The notes under the pieces are model-generated. The model saw only the letters and a program-made list of their open reading frames with translations, made no database searches and had not been told where the DNA came from. Below, in pieces: positions 1 to 8,676 of a stretch of DNA of 18,275 nucleotides. Source of the DNA: DATIXD01 sp035518875 (GTDB lineage: Bacteria; Pseudomonadota; Gammaproteobacteria; Methylococcales; Methylococcaceae); contig DATIXD010000056.1 in assembly GCA_035518875.1 (NCBI GenBank), positions 1 to 18,275 of the forward strand. The letters run 5' to 3'. The translations under genes and the position numbers were made by a program. Numbering within the stretch: position 1 is the stretch's first letter; each line of letters starts with the position of its first letter.

Positions 1-1
1 C

Positions 2-1633
2 GACATCCTGGCCGTGGTGGTAAACCGCGTCGCCCCGAGCGACCGCGAATTCCTGATCGCGGGACTGACGCAAGCCTTGTTTCCACTCTGCCCTATCTTT
101 GTCCTCGGCGAAGACTCGCGCCTCGAAAGACCCACGGTACGCGAAATCGCTCGAGCGATCAAGGCGGGCATCGTGACCGGCAGCGGCGAATTACTCGACA
201 GCGAAGTGACCAACATCAAGGTTGCCGCTATGGAACTGCCCCACTTTCTCGATCACGTGGAGGACGGCAGCTTGATCATCACGCCGGGGGACCGTTCCGA
301 CATCATCCTGGGCGCTCTGGCCGCGGATTTGTCTCGCCGGTATCCACGCATCGCCGGTCTGGTACTGACCGGGGACCTGAAACCGGCGCCCCAGATACAA
401 CGGGTGCTGGAAGGATTGGGCGTCACGAGCATTCCGGTACTCAGCGTCGCAACCGACACGTTTACCACCGCGATTCAGGTGAATGCCGTCCAAGCTTCCA
501 TAGGCCCGGAGGACCGGCGCAAGATCGCGGCGGCACTGGGCCTGGTGGAAGCCTCCATTAACCTTTCCGAGCTGACGGAACGAGTCGCCGTGGCCAGATC
601 CGAACACGTCACGCCGCTCATGTTTCAGTACGAGTTGATTCAACGGGCCAAGCGACAGCGAAAACACATCGTACTTCCCGAAGGCACCGACGAGCGTATC
701 CTCACTGCGGCGGAGATCGTGCTGCTCCGGGAAGTATGCGACATCACGCTGCTGGGCAATTCGGATGAGGTAACGCGCAAGATCGCCGCATTAGGCTTGT
801 CACTTGAAGGCGTGCGCATCATCGACCCGCTGTCCTCAGAGCTGCGAAAACCGTTCGCCCAAGAGTACTACGAGTTGCGCAAACACAAGGGTATTTCCAA
901 AGAAATGGCCTACGATACCCTGGCCGATACGAACTATTTCGCGACCATGATGGCCTTCTTGGGCCAGGTCGATGGCATGGTCTCCGGAGCGACGCACACC
1001 ACGGCCGCCACGATTCGCCCAGCCCTGGAGTTCGTCAAGACGCAGCCAGGCATCTCGATCGTTTCCAGCGTTTTTTTCATGTGCCTGGCCGACCGGGTCC
1101 TCGTATATGGGGACTGCGCGATCAATCCAAATCCGTCGGCAGACCAGCTGGCGGATATCGCCATCAGTTCGGCGCTGACGGCCCAGGCCTTCGGGATCGA
1201 GCCCCGCATCGCAATGCTCTCGTATTCGACCGGCGAGTCAGGCCAAGGCCCTGATGTGGACAAGGTCCGCGAGGCGACACGCATCGTCCGGGAGCGACGT
1301 CCCCATCTCATGATCGAGGGCCCCCTTCAATACGACGCGGCGATCGACGCGGACGTCGCAAAACTCAAGCTCCCGGGAAGCCAGGTGGCCGGACGCGCGA
1401 CCGTCTTTATCTTTCCCGATCTCAGCGCCGGCAACAATGCTTACAAAGCGGTGCAGCGTGCCGCAGGCGCCATTGCAATCGGACCGGTACTGCAGGGGCT
1501 GAAAAAGCCGGTCAATGATCTGAGTCGGGGAGCGCTGGTGCCGGATATCGTCAACACCATCGCGATTACAGCGATTCAGGCGCAACTGGGAGCCGGAGCG
1601 AAGGGGAATGAGGGCGCCAACGCCTTGTCCTGA
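2..1633 (+). CDS. pta: Phosphate acetyltransferase, N-terminus outside window
   Basis: Interconverts acetyl-CoA and acetyl phosphate in the cytoplasm, normally together with acetate kinase. The frame is open from the first bases, so the 5' end lies outside the window; 543 codons remain of a family length near 700. The part present matches the long, E. coli-type Pta. First comes the end of the P-loop (dethiobiotin-synthetase-like) region, then a DRTGG domain with ITPGDRSDII (about 90-100). The catalytic PTA_PTB domain starts near residue 205 (VLPEGTDERIL, SGATHTTAATIRPAL, FGIEPRIAMLSYSTGESG). The stop is followed after 33 bp by the DUF6929-like gene, so co-transcription is likely. No ackA is visible in the window. 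Identity is secure; the missing N-terminus cannot be assessed. Confidence 0.96.
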   Translation, partial: DILAVVVNRVAPSDREFLIAGLTQALFPLCPIFVLGEDSRLERPTVREIARAIKAGIVTGSGELLDSEVTNIKVAAMELPHFLDHVEDGSLIITPGDRSDIILGALAADLSRRYPRIAGLVLTGDLKPAPQIQRVLEGLGVTSIPVLSVATDTFTTAIQVNAVQASIGPEDRRKIAAALGLVEASINLSELTERVAVARSEHVTPLMFQYELIQRAKRQRKHIVLPEGTDERILTAAEIVLLREVCDITLLGNSDEVTRKIAALGLSLEGVRIIDPLSSELRKPFAQEYYELRKHKGISKEMAYDTLADTNYFATMMAFLGQVDGMVSGATHTTAATIRPALEFVKTQPGISIVSSVFFMCLADRVLVYGDCAINPNPSADQLADIAISSALTAQAFGIEPRIAMLSYSTGESGQGPDVDKVREATRIVRERRPHLMIEGPLQYDAAIDADVAKLKLPGSQVAGRATVFIFPDLSAGNNAYKAVQRAAGAIAIGPVLQGLKKPVNDLSRGALVPDIVNTIAITAIQAQLGAGAKGNEGANALS

Positions 1634-1666
1634 TGGAGAACGTTCAGCTATGTCAGGAGTAAGAGA

Positions 1667-2683
1667 GTGATTTCATGTATTGCCTCGTTGCGGGATCCCG
1701 CTTTGGCAGCGACCGTATTGTCCAGGACCCCCCTCCTTTACGCGGAAGGGGCGGATGCATCATTGGATCGCCCCAAACACGTGCGAGCGGGCTCCAGCTT
1801 AACCTGGTTCGGAAACCGGCTCGCTGTCATTCAGGATGACGCCCTTTTTATCGCGCTGATCGATCTTGAGAATGGGCGGGTCGATGTCTTGCCCTTGCCA
1901 GCGGGCGAAGGCGGGCTTCGGCAGTTCGACGATCTAAGGGGTAACAAGCCGTTCAAGCTCGATTTGGAAGCGTGCCTGACCATTCCTTCCCCCGATGGTG
2001 ACGTGCTGCTGGCCTTCGGCTCGGGATCGACGAAGCGCCGCGATTCGGTCGTCAGGGTCTCGGCTTGCGGTGCAATCGAGGTCATCCAGGCGAGCGAACT
2101 GTATGATCGTCTCCGAACAACCAAGGCCTTCAGCGGCAGCGAACTCAATGTTGAAGGCGCCGTATTCACTGACGGCTGGGTCCGTTTCTTCAACCGCGGG
2201 AACGGCCAAGCGCGGGAAGGTCTTTTGCCTGTGGATGCAAGCTGCGATGTACTGTGGGCCGAGCTTGAAGCTTATCTGAGAAACCCCGATATGCTCGATG
2301 CCCCCGAATTACATGGGATTGTTCAGTATGATCTCGGAGCGTTAGCCGGTGTTCGCCTGACGTTTACCGATGCCACAGTAACCGACCTGGGGTTGCTATA
2401 TGTCGCATCTGCCGAGAGTTCGCCCGATGCGATCACCGACGGCAGCGTGACTGGTTCAGTTATCGGCATACTGGACGAAAGGGGCGGCCGCTGGACCGAG
2501 TTGCGCGATGCCGATGGTCGCCCATGCGGTGCCAAAGTCGAAGGGATTTGCGCCGCTCGCACCCTGGACGGGCGAATCTATGTGGTCATCGATGCCGACG
2601 ATCCAGTGCTTCCCTCCGAGCTACTCGAAGTCGCCTTGTCCGGTCCGTGGACTCAAGCCCGACCGTCGGTAAGCACTATATGA
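1667..2683 (+). CDS. DUF6929-like hypothetical protein
   Basis: A 338-residue soluble protein of unknown function. It begins with GTG, chosen because AGGAG at 1655-1659 lies 7 nt upstream and no better start follows. The sequence is rich in short beta-type repeats (GNRLAVIQDDALFIALIDL, then DGDVLLAFGSGSTKRR, then GKxEGICAART near the C-terminus). This suggests a beta-propeller-like fold, and the segments LDLEAC and FGSGS fit what I recall of DUF6929. No signal peptide or membrane segment is apparent. It follows pta by 33 bp and precedes glgX by about 110 bp on the same strand, so it probably shares their transcript. The family assignment is from memory and moderate; no catalytic role can be stated. 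Confidence 0.8.
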   Translation: MISCIASLRDPALAATVLSRTPLLYAEGADASLDRPKHVRAGSSLTWFGNRLAVIQDDALFIALIDLENGRVDVLPLPAGEGGLRQFDDLRGNKPFKLDLEACLTIPSPDGDVLLAFGSGSTKRRDSVVRVSACGAIEVIQASELYDRLRTTKAFSGSELNVEGAVFTDGWVRFFNRGNGQAREGLLPVDASCDVLWAELEAYLRNPDMLDAPELHGIVQYDLGALAGVRLTFTDATVTDLGLLYVASAESSPDAITDGSVTGSVIGILDERGGRWTELRDADGRPCGAKVEGICAARTLDGRIYVVIDADDPVLPSELLEVALSGPWTQARPSVSTI

Positions 2684-2792
2684 GTTCGGGCACCATTTCG
2701 GATGATCACGAAGCAGTTTCGCAGCACCAGGCACCCGGAGTGTACCGGCGTTGGTTGCTTTCTTAGACCTACGTAGGGACAAGCTTTCACTC

Positions 2793-4889
2793 ATGGCAAA
2801 GCAGTACAAGATCTCAGCGGGACGACGTTATCCACACGGGGCGATCCCGGATCAAGGCGGTGTCAATTTCTCCATCTTCGGACTGCACGCCACTCAGGCC
2901 GAGTTGCTGCTCTACGAGCGTCCCGACAGTCCGGAGCCCTTCCAGATCTTGCGGCTCGATCCCGAGGAAAACAAGACTTTTTTCTCCTGGCATGTCTACG
3001 TCGAGGGACTGCCGGTCGGGACTTGTTACACGTGGCGTTTCGACGGTCCTCGCGACACCCGGACCACGGGCTTTCGCTTCAGTCCCGACAAGGAATTGCT
3101 CGATCCCTGGGCCCGTGCCGTCACCGATCATTTCTGGAACCGGCAAGCCGTCATTCGGGGTAATACCGATCGACCCTGTTCCTACCGGGCCATGGTGGTT
3201 GACGATGACGGTTATGACTGGGAGGGAGACGAACCGCTCAACCAACCGCTCGAAGATACGATCATTTACGAAGTCCATGTCGGGGGGTTCACGCGGCACA
3301 GGTCGTCAAAGGTCGCCAATCCCGGCAGCTTCGCCGGCCTCATTGAGAAAATTCCGTATCTCAAGTCGCTCGGCGTCACCGACATCGAATTGCTGCCGGT
3401 CATGGCATTCGATGAGCAAGACATTCCTCCAGGCGCGGCTCAGCGGGGTCTTAAAAACTATTGGGGTTACAGCCCGCACAGCTTCTTCTCGCCTCACCCC
3501 GGTTATTGCGTCACACCCGAGCGGGGTACCCACCGGCGGGAGTTCAAGGACCTGGTCAAGGCCTTGCACCGGGCGGGAATAGGGGTCATTCTCGATGTGG
3601 TGTTCAATCACACCGCCGAGGGCGGCGCCGACGGACCCACCATCAATTTTAAAGGCCTTGGCAACGCGGGGTTCTATCATCTGGATCCCCTCGACCGCAG
3701 CCGCTATCACGACTATACGGGCTGCGGCAACACGATCAATGCCAACCACCCTGTGGTGGCCGATCTTCTGCACGATATATTGGTCTACTGGGTCACTGAA
3801 TTTCATGTCGACGGCTTTCGCTTCGACCTGGCGAGCGCCCTGTGCCGGGGAGAGGACGGCAATCCGCTGCGCAACGCGCCGGTACTTTGGGGTATCGAGC
3901 TGTCGGACACGCTATCGCAAAGCCGGATCATCGCCGAAGCATGGGATGCCGTCGGACTTTATCAGGTGGGAGGTTTCCCCGGTTTCCGCTGGAGAGAATG
4001 GAACGGCCGTTACCGCGATGTGATCCGCCGTTTCGTTCGCGGCGACCGCGGGTTGCTGGGCGAGGTGGCCACCCGCGTCTCGGGCAGCAGCGACCTTTAT
4101 GCGTACGCAGGGCGGTTGCCCACGAACAGCATCAACTTCATCACCTGCCATGATGGCTTCACCCTGCACGACCTCCTCAGTTATAACGGCAAGCACAATG
4201 AGGCCAATGGCGAGCAAAACCGGGACGGGACCAACGAGAATTACAGCTGGAATTGCGGACACGAAGGGGAAACCGAGGATGCCGGAATCCTCGCCTTGCG
4301 GAAACGCCAGGCGAAGAATCTGTTAGCCATTCTGATGGTGAGCCAGGGTGTCCCGATGATTCTTGCCGGTGACGAGGTGCTGCAAACCCAGCGCGGCAAT
4401 AACAACGGGTACTGCCAGGATAACGAACTGAGCTGGTTCGACTGGAATCGGGTTCAACGCCATGCGGACATGCTGCAATTCGTGCAGCGGCTGATTGGGT
4501 TCCGTAAGCGTCACCCCAGCCTCCGCCGCAGGCGATTCCTGACCGGTGAGTTTGTGACTGGCCGCGCCATCGCAGACGTGACGTGGCACGGAACCCGGCT
4601 GCACGCGCCCCAATGGGACGACCCGGATAGTCAGTTTCTGGCCTATACGCTCGCTGCCGTGAACGATTCGCAAGCCGACCTGCACATCATCTTCAACATG
4701 TCCGACGGCGCTTGCGAAGCTGAATTGCCGCCGATCCCCGACCGCATCTGGCACCGGGCGCTCGATACCTCGCTCGATTCCCCCCATGATCTTCCGGAGT
4801 TCAAACAGCAGCGAGCTTTGGATCAGCCCCGTTACCCAGTTCAATCCCGCAGTGTCGTGGTCCTGGAAGGGTGGTCTGCTGGTCGATAA
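2793..4889 (+). CDS. glgX: Glycogen debranching enzyme GlgX
   Basis: Hydrolyses alpha-1,6 branch points of glycogen limit dextrin in the cytoplasm, working beside glycogen phosphorylase. The 698-residue length is usual for GlgX. The N-terminus (about 8-110) is a CBM48-type beta-sandwich (YPHGAIPDQGGVNFSIFG), followed by a GH13 barrel. Region I is D268-VVFNH-273. The nucleophile is Asp345 (DGFRFDLASAL), the acid/base Glu382 (IIAEAWD), and the transition-state Asp454 (NFITCHDGF). ATG 2793 is preferred over an in-frame GTG at 2751, because the protein from 2793 begins like the family; its Shine-Dalgarno is poor (AGGGA at 2775-2779, 13 nt away). All catalytic residues are intact. It follows the DUF6929-like gene and converges with the TAXI gene. 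Confidence 0.95.
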   Translation: MAKQYKISAGRRYPHGAIPDQGGVNFSIFGLHATQAELLLYERPDSPEPFQILRLDPEENKTFFSWHVYVEGLPVGTCYTWRFDGPRDTRTTGFRFSPDKELLDPWARAVTDHFWNRQAVIRGNTDRPCSYRAMVVDDDGYDWEGDEPLNQPLEDTIIYEVHVGGFTRHRSSKVANPGSFAGLIEKIPYLKSLGVTDIELLPVMAFDEQDIPPGAAQRGLKNYWGYSPHSFFSPHPGYCVTPERGTHRREFKDLVKALHRAGIGVILDVVFNHTAEGGADGPTINFKGLGNAGFYHLDPLDRSRYHDYTGCGNTINANHPVVADLLHDILVYWVTEFHVDGFRFDLASALCRGEDGNPLRNAPVLWGIELSDTLSQSRIIAEAWDAVGLYQVGGFPGFRWREWNGRYRDVIRRFVRGDRGLLGEVATRVSGSSDLYAYAGRLPTNSINFITCHDGFTLHDLLSYNGKHNEANGEQNRDGTNENYSWNCGHEGETEDAGILALRKRQAKNLLAILMVSQGVPMILAGDEVLQTQRGNNNGYCQDNELSWFDWNRVQRHADMLQFVQRLIGFRKRHPSLRRRRFLTGEFVTGRAIADVTWHGTRLHAPQWDDPDSQFLAYTLAAVNDSQADLHIIFNMSDGACEAELPPIPDRIWHRALDTSLDSPHDLPEFKQQRALDQPRYPVQSRSVVVLEGWSAGR

Positions 4890-5021
4890 AGGAGAAAGTT
4901 GTTCCCGCGCCCCGAGCACGCATGCTGCCGAAGGCGGCGGCGGCCGACGCCGGAGTGGTGTCACACCTTGCGGCGCCGATGCGACGGCAAGGCTGCCGGC
5001 TCCGTCAATCAGGCGGTGGGC

Positions 5022-6383
5022 TTATTCCTTGAGGACGCCCGGCGGAAGCTCAGTGCCGGCGCTGCCATGCGCACGCAATGACCGGAAGCGTTCGCCAATC
5101 ACGTCACGGGCGATCAGCCAGACACCCCGGAAGGATTGAAAGGACTCCTCCGACAGGTGATCCTGGTCCAGCGCGCCGACGGCTTCGGTGAGTAGATCAT
5201 AAAGTCTGTGCCTGAGCTCCGCCAACGCAGGCGCTTCTCCACAGATCTGTGCGCGGTTCATCACTTCCACCACACGATGGATGTAGTCATCGGCTCGGTT
5301 CTTTTGGTTTCGCTCCATCCACCTTTTCAGCTCCCAAGTCCACGACCCGACCAATAGAGTCACGGTCAGAATAAGGGCCACGAAATCTGCGTTTTCCTGA
5401 AGGAAGGAAGGTTTGTCCTTGTCATAGTATTCTTGAGCACCCGCATGAAGAGCGGGGGCCAGTCCGCGATCTGGCTCCGGAGGGCTAATATGAGCCAGCA
5501 GTGGTCGCGCTAAGGCGAAATCCTCCGGGATCGCCTGAGCCAACTCCTGGCGCCGCTCCACCAACGTCTGGGTGATCGCGTGAACCACGTGCCGCGGAAC
5601 GTCTCCGTGTACCACCAGTGTTCGCTTGACCGCTACGGTTGCCAGATCCCTGTCCGGAATGGGCGGGTTGCCGAGGTAAGCCCCCGTTGGGATGACCGAA
5701 GGTTCGAACGCGATCCAGCGAATTCGCATGGCCGCCGCTTGTCCGACCTCGGCAAGGCGAACGTGCCCGCTACGCACCAAGTCTTGGATAGCATCGTTTC
5801 CCAGGGCGCGGACATGGAAAGCGGCGTCGGCATTCCCGTCGATCAAGGCTTGGTCCGCTGACTGATCGTCCTCGCCAACGAACCGAAAATCGGGTTCCTT
5901 AAGTCCAAAGTGCTCGGCGACACTTAGAAAAGATCGGAACTGCCCGCCCCTTCGAGCCAGGGCAACGCGTTTTCCCCGAAGGTCGACGAATTCCCTGATG
6001 CCGGAATCGTTTCGCACTAGAAGCTGAAAGGCATCCTCGTATAGATTGGCGATTAGGCAGGCCGAGGGACCAACCGGCACATCGGCCTGGGCTGCGGCCA
6101 ACTCGACTTTACCCTGTTCCAGTAGGCGCAGGTTTTCCGCCGTTCCCCCTGTTTCTAGGACCGTGAGCCGAATCCTTGGATGATACTTCTCCACCACAGT
6201 CTTCAAAGCTGAGCTAAGGATGTAGCTCTCCCCTGTCCGATTCCCCGCCGCCACTGTCACATGGTAGGCCTTGAAGCTTCGGTAAAAACTCACCCCGAGC
6301 ACCACTACGAGGGCAGTGCTGAGGACACAAAGTACCAGGAGCCTCACTTTGTTCGGATTCAGACCGAGCGGCACCCTGAACAT
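5022..6383 (-). CDS. Membrane-anchored TAXI-family (TRAP-type) binding protein
   Basis: A 453-residue protein of the TAXI/TRAP solute-binding superfamily. One hydrophobic segment lies at about 14-34. The periplasmic binding fold follows (VTVAAGNRTGESYILSSALK, TVLETGGTAENLRLLEQGKV, DLRGKRVALARRGG). A second hydrophobic segment lies at about 334-351, and the remaining 100 residues (charged, helical) should be cytoplasmic. ATG 6383 is chosen over an in-frame TTG at 6410, because AGGTGGG at 6393-6399 lies 9 nt upstream of it. True TRAP transporters need DctQ/DctM-type permeases, and none is nearby, so a ligand sensor or adaptor is as plausible as a transporter subunit. It lies 151 bp downstream of pgi on the same strand, possibly in the same transcript. 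The ligand is unknown. Confidence 0.88.
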   Translation of the reverse strand: MFRVPLGLNPNKVRLLVLCVLSTALVVVLGVSFYRSFKAYHVTVAAGNRTGESYILSSALKTVVEKYHPRIRLTVLETGGTAENLRLLEQGKVELAAAQADVPVGPSACLIANLYEDAFQLLVRNDSGIREFVDLRGKRVALARRGGQFRSFLSVAEHFGLKEPDFRFVGEDDQSADQALIDGNADAAFHVRALGNDAIQDLVRSGHVRLAEVGQAAAMRIRWIAFEPSVIPTGAYLGNPPIPDRDLATVAVKRTLVVHGDVPRHVVHAITQTLVERRQELAQAIPEDFALARPLLAHISPPEPDRGLAPALHAGAQEYYDKDKPSFLQENADFVALILTVTLLVGSWTWELKRWMERNQKNRADDYIHRVVEVMNRAQICGEAPALAELRHRLYDLLTEAVGALDQDHLSEESFQSFRGVWLIARDVIGERFRSLRAHGSAGTELPPGVLKE

Positions 6384-6534
6384 CTGGCACAACCCACCTT
6401 TGATGAACAAGACTGCGAGTGTGGGTCACCGGTCGGCCAGCCCAACGCAATCGACAACAAGACTTTCGTATATATGCCATGGCGCCTCGTGATTCCTGGC
6501 TTGGCATCCAGCGCTTGCCGCAACCGTTGATCGA

Positions 6535-8130
6535 TCATCCCGCAGCACTGAAGAAAACCTTGAGACTGGAAGGACAGGCCCGGTTGCCCTCGAACCGGAT
6601 ACCGCGTCGATTCGCTTCCAGGTGACGAACGATCAGGTAGACGGCTTCGACCTGTTCTGGCACGCCTGCCTGTTCGGCCAGGGTCGCCAAACCCAGTGGG
6701 CCGTCGGCCCTACTCAGGATGTCCACGATACGGTCTTTCAGCGCCAGGATGGACGCTGCCGCTTTCTTTCCGGCCTCAACCCCCGGTTGGTGGTAGGCAT
6801 TGATATTGACAAGGGAGGCGTAAAGCCCCACAGCTCGCTCGTATAGCGCGATCAGTGCACCCACACTGCGGGCATCGACCCGAGGAATAGTGACCGTGAT
6901 CGAATCGTGTTGATTTTCGTAAAGCGCTTGGCGGGTACCTTGGAGGAATCCCGATAAGTAATCGCCCGTGGTCGTCCCCGGTTCCACTTCCATGCTGGGT
7001 CCCTCGCGGTCTTCGAGAACTTCGATGAAGGTCGCAAAGAAATTTGGCACGCCTTCCCGGAGCTGTTGCACATAGGCGTGCTGATCTGTCGAGCCTTTGT
7101 TGCCGTACACGGACAGTCCCTGATGCACCACGTTGCCGTCCAAGTCTTTTTCCTTCCCCAGGGATTCCATGACCAATTGCTGCAGGTAGCGGCTGAATAG
7201 CAGCAAGCTGTCCTTGTACGGCAGGACTACCATGTCTCTTTTGCCGCGACCCCCGCTCCCGTGATACCAGGCGAAAGCCAGCAAAGCAGCCGGATTGTTG
7301 CGGAAATCCTGGACCCGGGTGGCGACGTCCATCTCCCGCCCCCCCGCGAGCATAGCCCTGATATTAATGCCTTGCAGCGCAGCGGGTAATAATCCCACGG
7401 CCGACATCTCCGAGGTGCGTCCCCCGATCCAATCATACATGGGGAATTCGGCCAGCCAGCCTTCGGACCGCGCCAGTTCATCCATTTTGCTGCCCTGCAT
7501 GGTGATGGCGACGGCCCGCGGCGGCAGTTGCAGGCCCTGAGCCTCAAATGCCCGGGTTACTTCCAGAAGGCCGTTGCGGGGTTCAGGCGTACTGCCGGAC
7601 TTGGTGGTGTCCAGCACGAGGGTGCTGACGAAGCGGTCTTTGAGGCGGTTCAATACGCGGTCGATGCCGGCGGGGTCGGTGTTGTCGATGAAGTGGATTT
7701 CCAGCGCAGGCCGGCCCTGCACCAGAGCAGAGGCGACGAATTGGGGGCCGAGGGCCGAACCACCGATGCCGATGGACAGCAGATCGGTGAAGCGCGAGGT
7801 TTCCGGCGGGCGAATCGTGCCGTCATGGACCTGCCGGGTAAAGGCTTCGACCTGCTCCAGATCCTCGCGAATGGCCTGCCGGATTGTCTCTGTCGGGGCC
7901 AGTTCCGGGTCGCGGAGCCAGTAGTGCCCGACCATTCGCCCTTCGTCCGGATTGGCGATCGCGCCGCCTTCCAGTGCAGCCATGGCTTCGAACGCACTGG
8001 CGAACTTTGGCGCAAGCTGCTGAACCAGATCGTCTTCAAAGTTCATCCGGCTGATGTCGACGTAGCAGCCAAGACCCTCGTGGTAGTAAAGCCAATCCTG
8101 ATAACGTTGCCAAAGCACCTGACTGTACAT
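6535..8130 (-). CDS. pgi: Glucose-6-phosphate isomerase
   Basis: Interconverts glucose 6-phosphate and fructose 6-phosphate in glycolysis and gluconeogenesis. It has 531 residues, the shorter type seen in cyanobacteria and several proteobacteria. The first SIS domain carries GIGGSALGP (121-129) and the phosphate-binding TKSGSTPE (176-183). The second carries GGRTSEMS (236-243), Glu322 (LVMESLGKEKD) and catalytic His351 (KGSTDQHAYVQQLREG), and the C-terminal region has GVEAGKKAA with the conserved lysine. The ATG at 8130 is well placed, with a perfect AGGAGG (8137-8142) 6 nt upstream. It would feed glucose units released through GlgX and phosphorylase into glycolysis. All active-site motifs look intact. 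Confidence 0.96.
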   Translation of the reverse strand: MYSQVLWQRYQDWLYYHEGLGCYVDISRMNFEDDLVQQLAPKFASAFEAMAALEGGAIANPDEGRMVGHYWLRDPELAPTETIRQAIREDLEQVEAFTRQVHDGTIRPPETSRFTDLLSIGIGGSALGPQFVASALVQGRPALEIHFIDNTDPAGIDRVLNRLKDRFVSTLVLDTTKSGSTPEPRNGLLEVTRAFEAQGLQLPPRAVAITMQGSKMDELARSEGWLAEFPMYDWIGGRTSEMSAVGLLPAALQGINIRAMLAGGREMDVATRVQDFRNNPAALLAFAWYHGSGGRGKRDMVVLPYKDSLLLFSRYLQQLVMESLGKEKDLDGNVVHQGLSVYGNKGSTDQHAYVQQLREGVPNFFATFIEVLEDREGPSMEVEPGTTTGDYLSGFLQGTRQALYENQHDSITVTIPRVDARSVGALIALYERAVGLYASLVNINAYHQPGVEAGKKAAASILALKDRIVDILSRADGPLGLATLAEQAGVPEQVEAVYLIVRHLEANRRGIRFEGNRACPSSLKVFFSAAG

Positions 8131-8537
8131 AGTGAACCTCCTGCGATCTTAAGAGTTTGCTTTCGGGTTTCGAGAAGCAAGACCTGCGTTGGCGGGATTA
8201 CGCGGGAAGGCCCTTTTGGCAAACCGGCCGCGCGTCCGCCACCGACTTAGCTTTTCCAAGCGGCGCTCGGGAAGCCGTTGCGAGCTCGCTACCTAACTGT
8301 GTCGGCGGCTTGTGCTGAAGGTTCCCCCGGTAGACGTATGAATTGCTTTCCAACATCGAGAGCTGCGGCTCCAATCAAGCTAACAGGTTATTGTGAACAA
8401 ACCATGACGATCCCGCCTGAGCAGCGTTCGGCGCAGGGGTGTAGTACGGTTGGATAGCGCGGGCATCCTCCGAAAACAGTACGGGAAACATCAAGCGGGT
8501 AAGTGACTTTCCACTGCTCATAACGGCGTATCGCAGT
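8131..8537. other. Leader and upstream region of pgi
   Basis: About 400 bp without a convincing gene. Next to pgi it holds the AGGAGG ribosome-binding site (8137-8142) and a small hairpin in the presumed leader (TTGCTT 8157-8162 pairing with AAGCAA 8175-8180). I could not find a convincing -35/-10 pair. A 63-codon frame at 8375-8566 on the minus strand overlaps the CxxCH-encoding fragment in another frame and has no ribosome-binding site, so I do not call it. Confidence 0.5.
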
Positions 8538-8621
8538 CTACTCACGGGAATCGCTCGGATTGTCATGACACTTCATACAGATACCAGCAAGTTTCCGCAA
8601 GATCGCATCAAGCCTTTGCTT
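8538..8621 (-). pseudogene. C-terminal fragment of a small gene with CxxCH, cut by the IS481 element
   Basis: Reading away from the IS481 end on the minus strand, a frame of 27 codons runs to a TAG stop at 8538-8540. It reads KQRLDAILRKL-AGICMKCHD-NPSDSRE; the CMKCH motif (8565-8579) has the form of a c-type haem site. If the IS is removed, this frame continues directly from the frame on the far side of the element (about 9840-9916), with the split codon restored as CGG. I infer that this is the 3' end of a small gene broken by the insertion. A single CxxCH can also occur by chance or bind zinc, so haem binding is unproven. Confidence 0.4.
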
Positions 8622-8623
8622 CC

Positions 8624-8651
8624 TGTAGAAGTTCAGACTTGACCTGACAGT
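8624..8651. repeat. IS481 terminal inverted repeat, transposase 3' side
   Basis: 28-bp repeat beginning TGTAGAAGTTCAGACTTG and ending CTGACAGT. It is the partner of 9812-9839 in inverted orientation, with four mismatches, all in the central part. Confidence 0.88.
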
Positions 8652-8676
8652 TACCCGTTTTGCGGTGCTCGGATTG

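Noticed and set aside
4957..4992. Palindromes after glgX (GGTGTCACACC and CCTTGC/GCAAGG) as a terminator.
   Set aside because: Short stems with a long loop and no T-run on either strand; not strong enough to call.
7528..8250. A 240-codon + strand frame antisense to pgi.
   Set aside because: It lies opposite well-supported pgi coding sequence, has no domain, and is expected from codon bias on the complementary strand.
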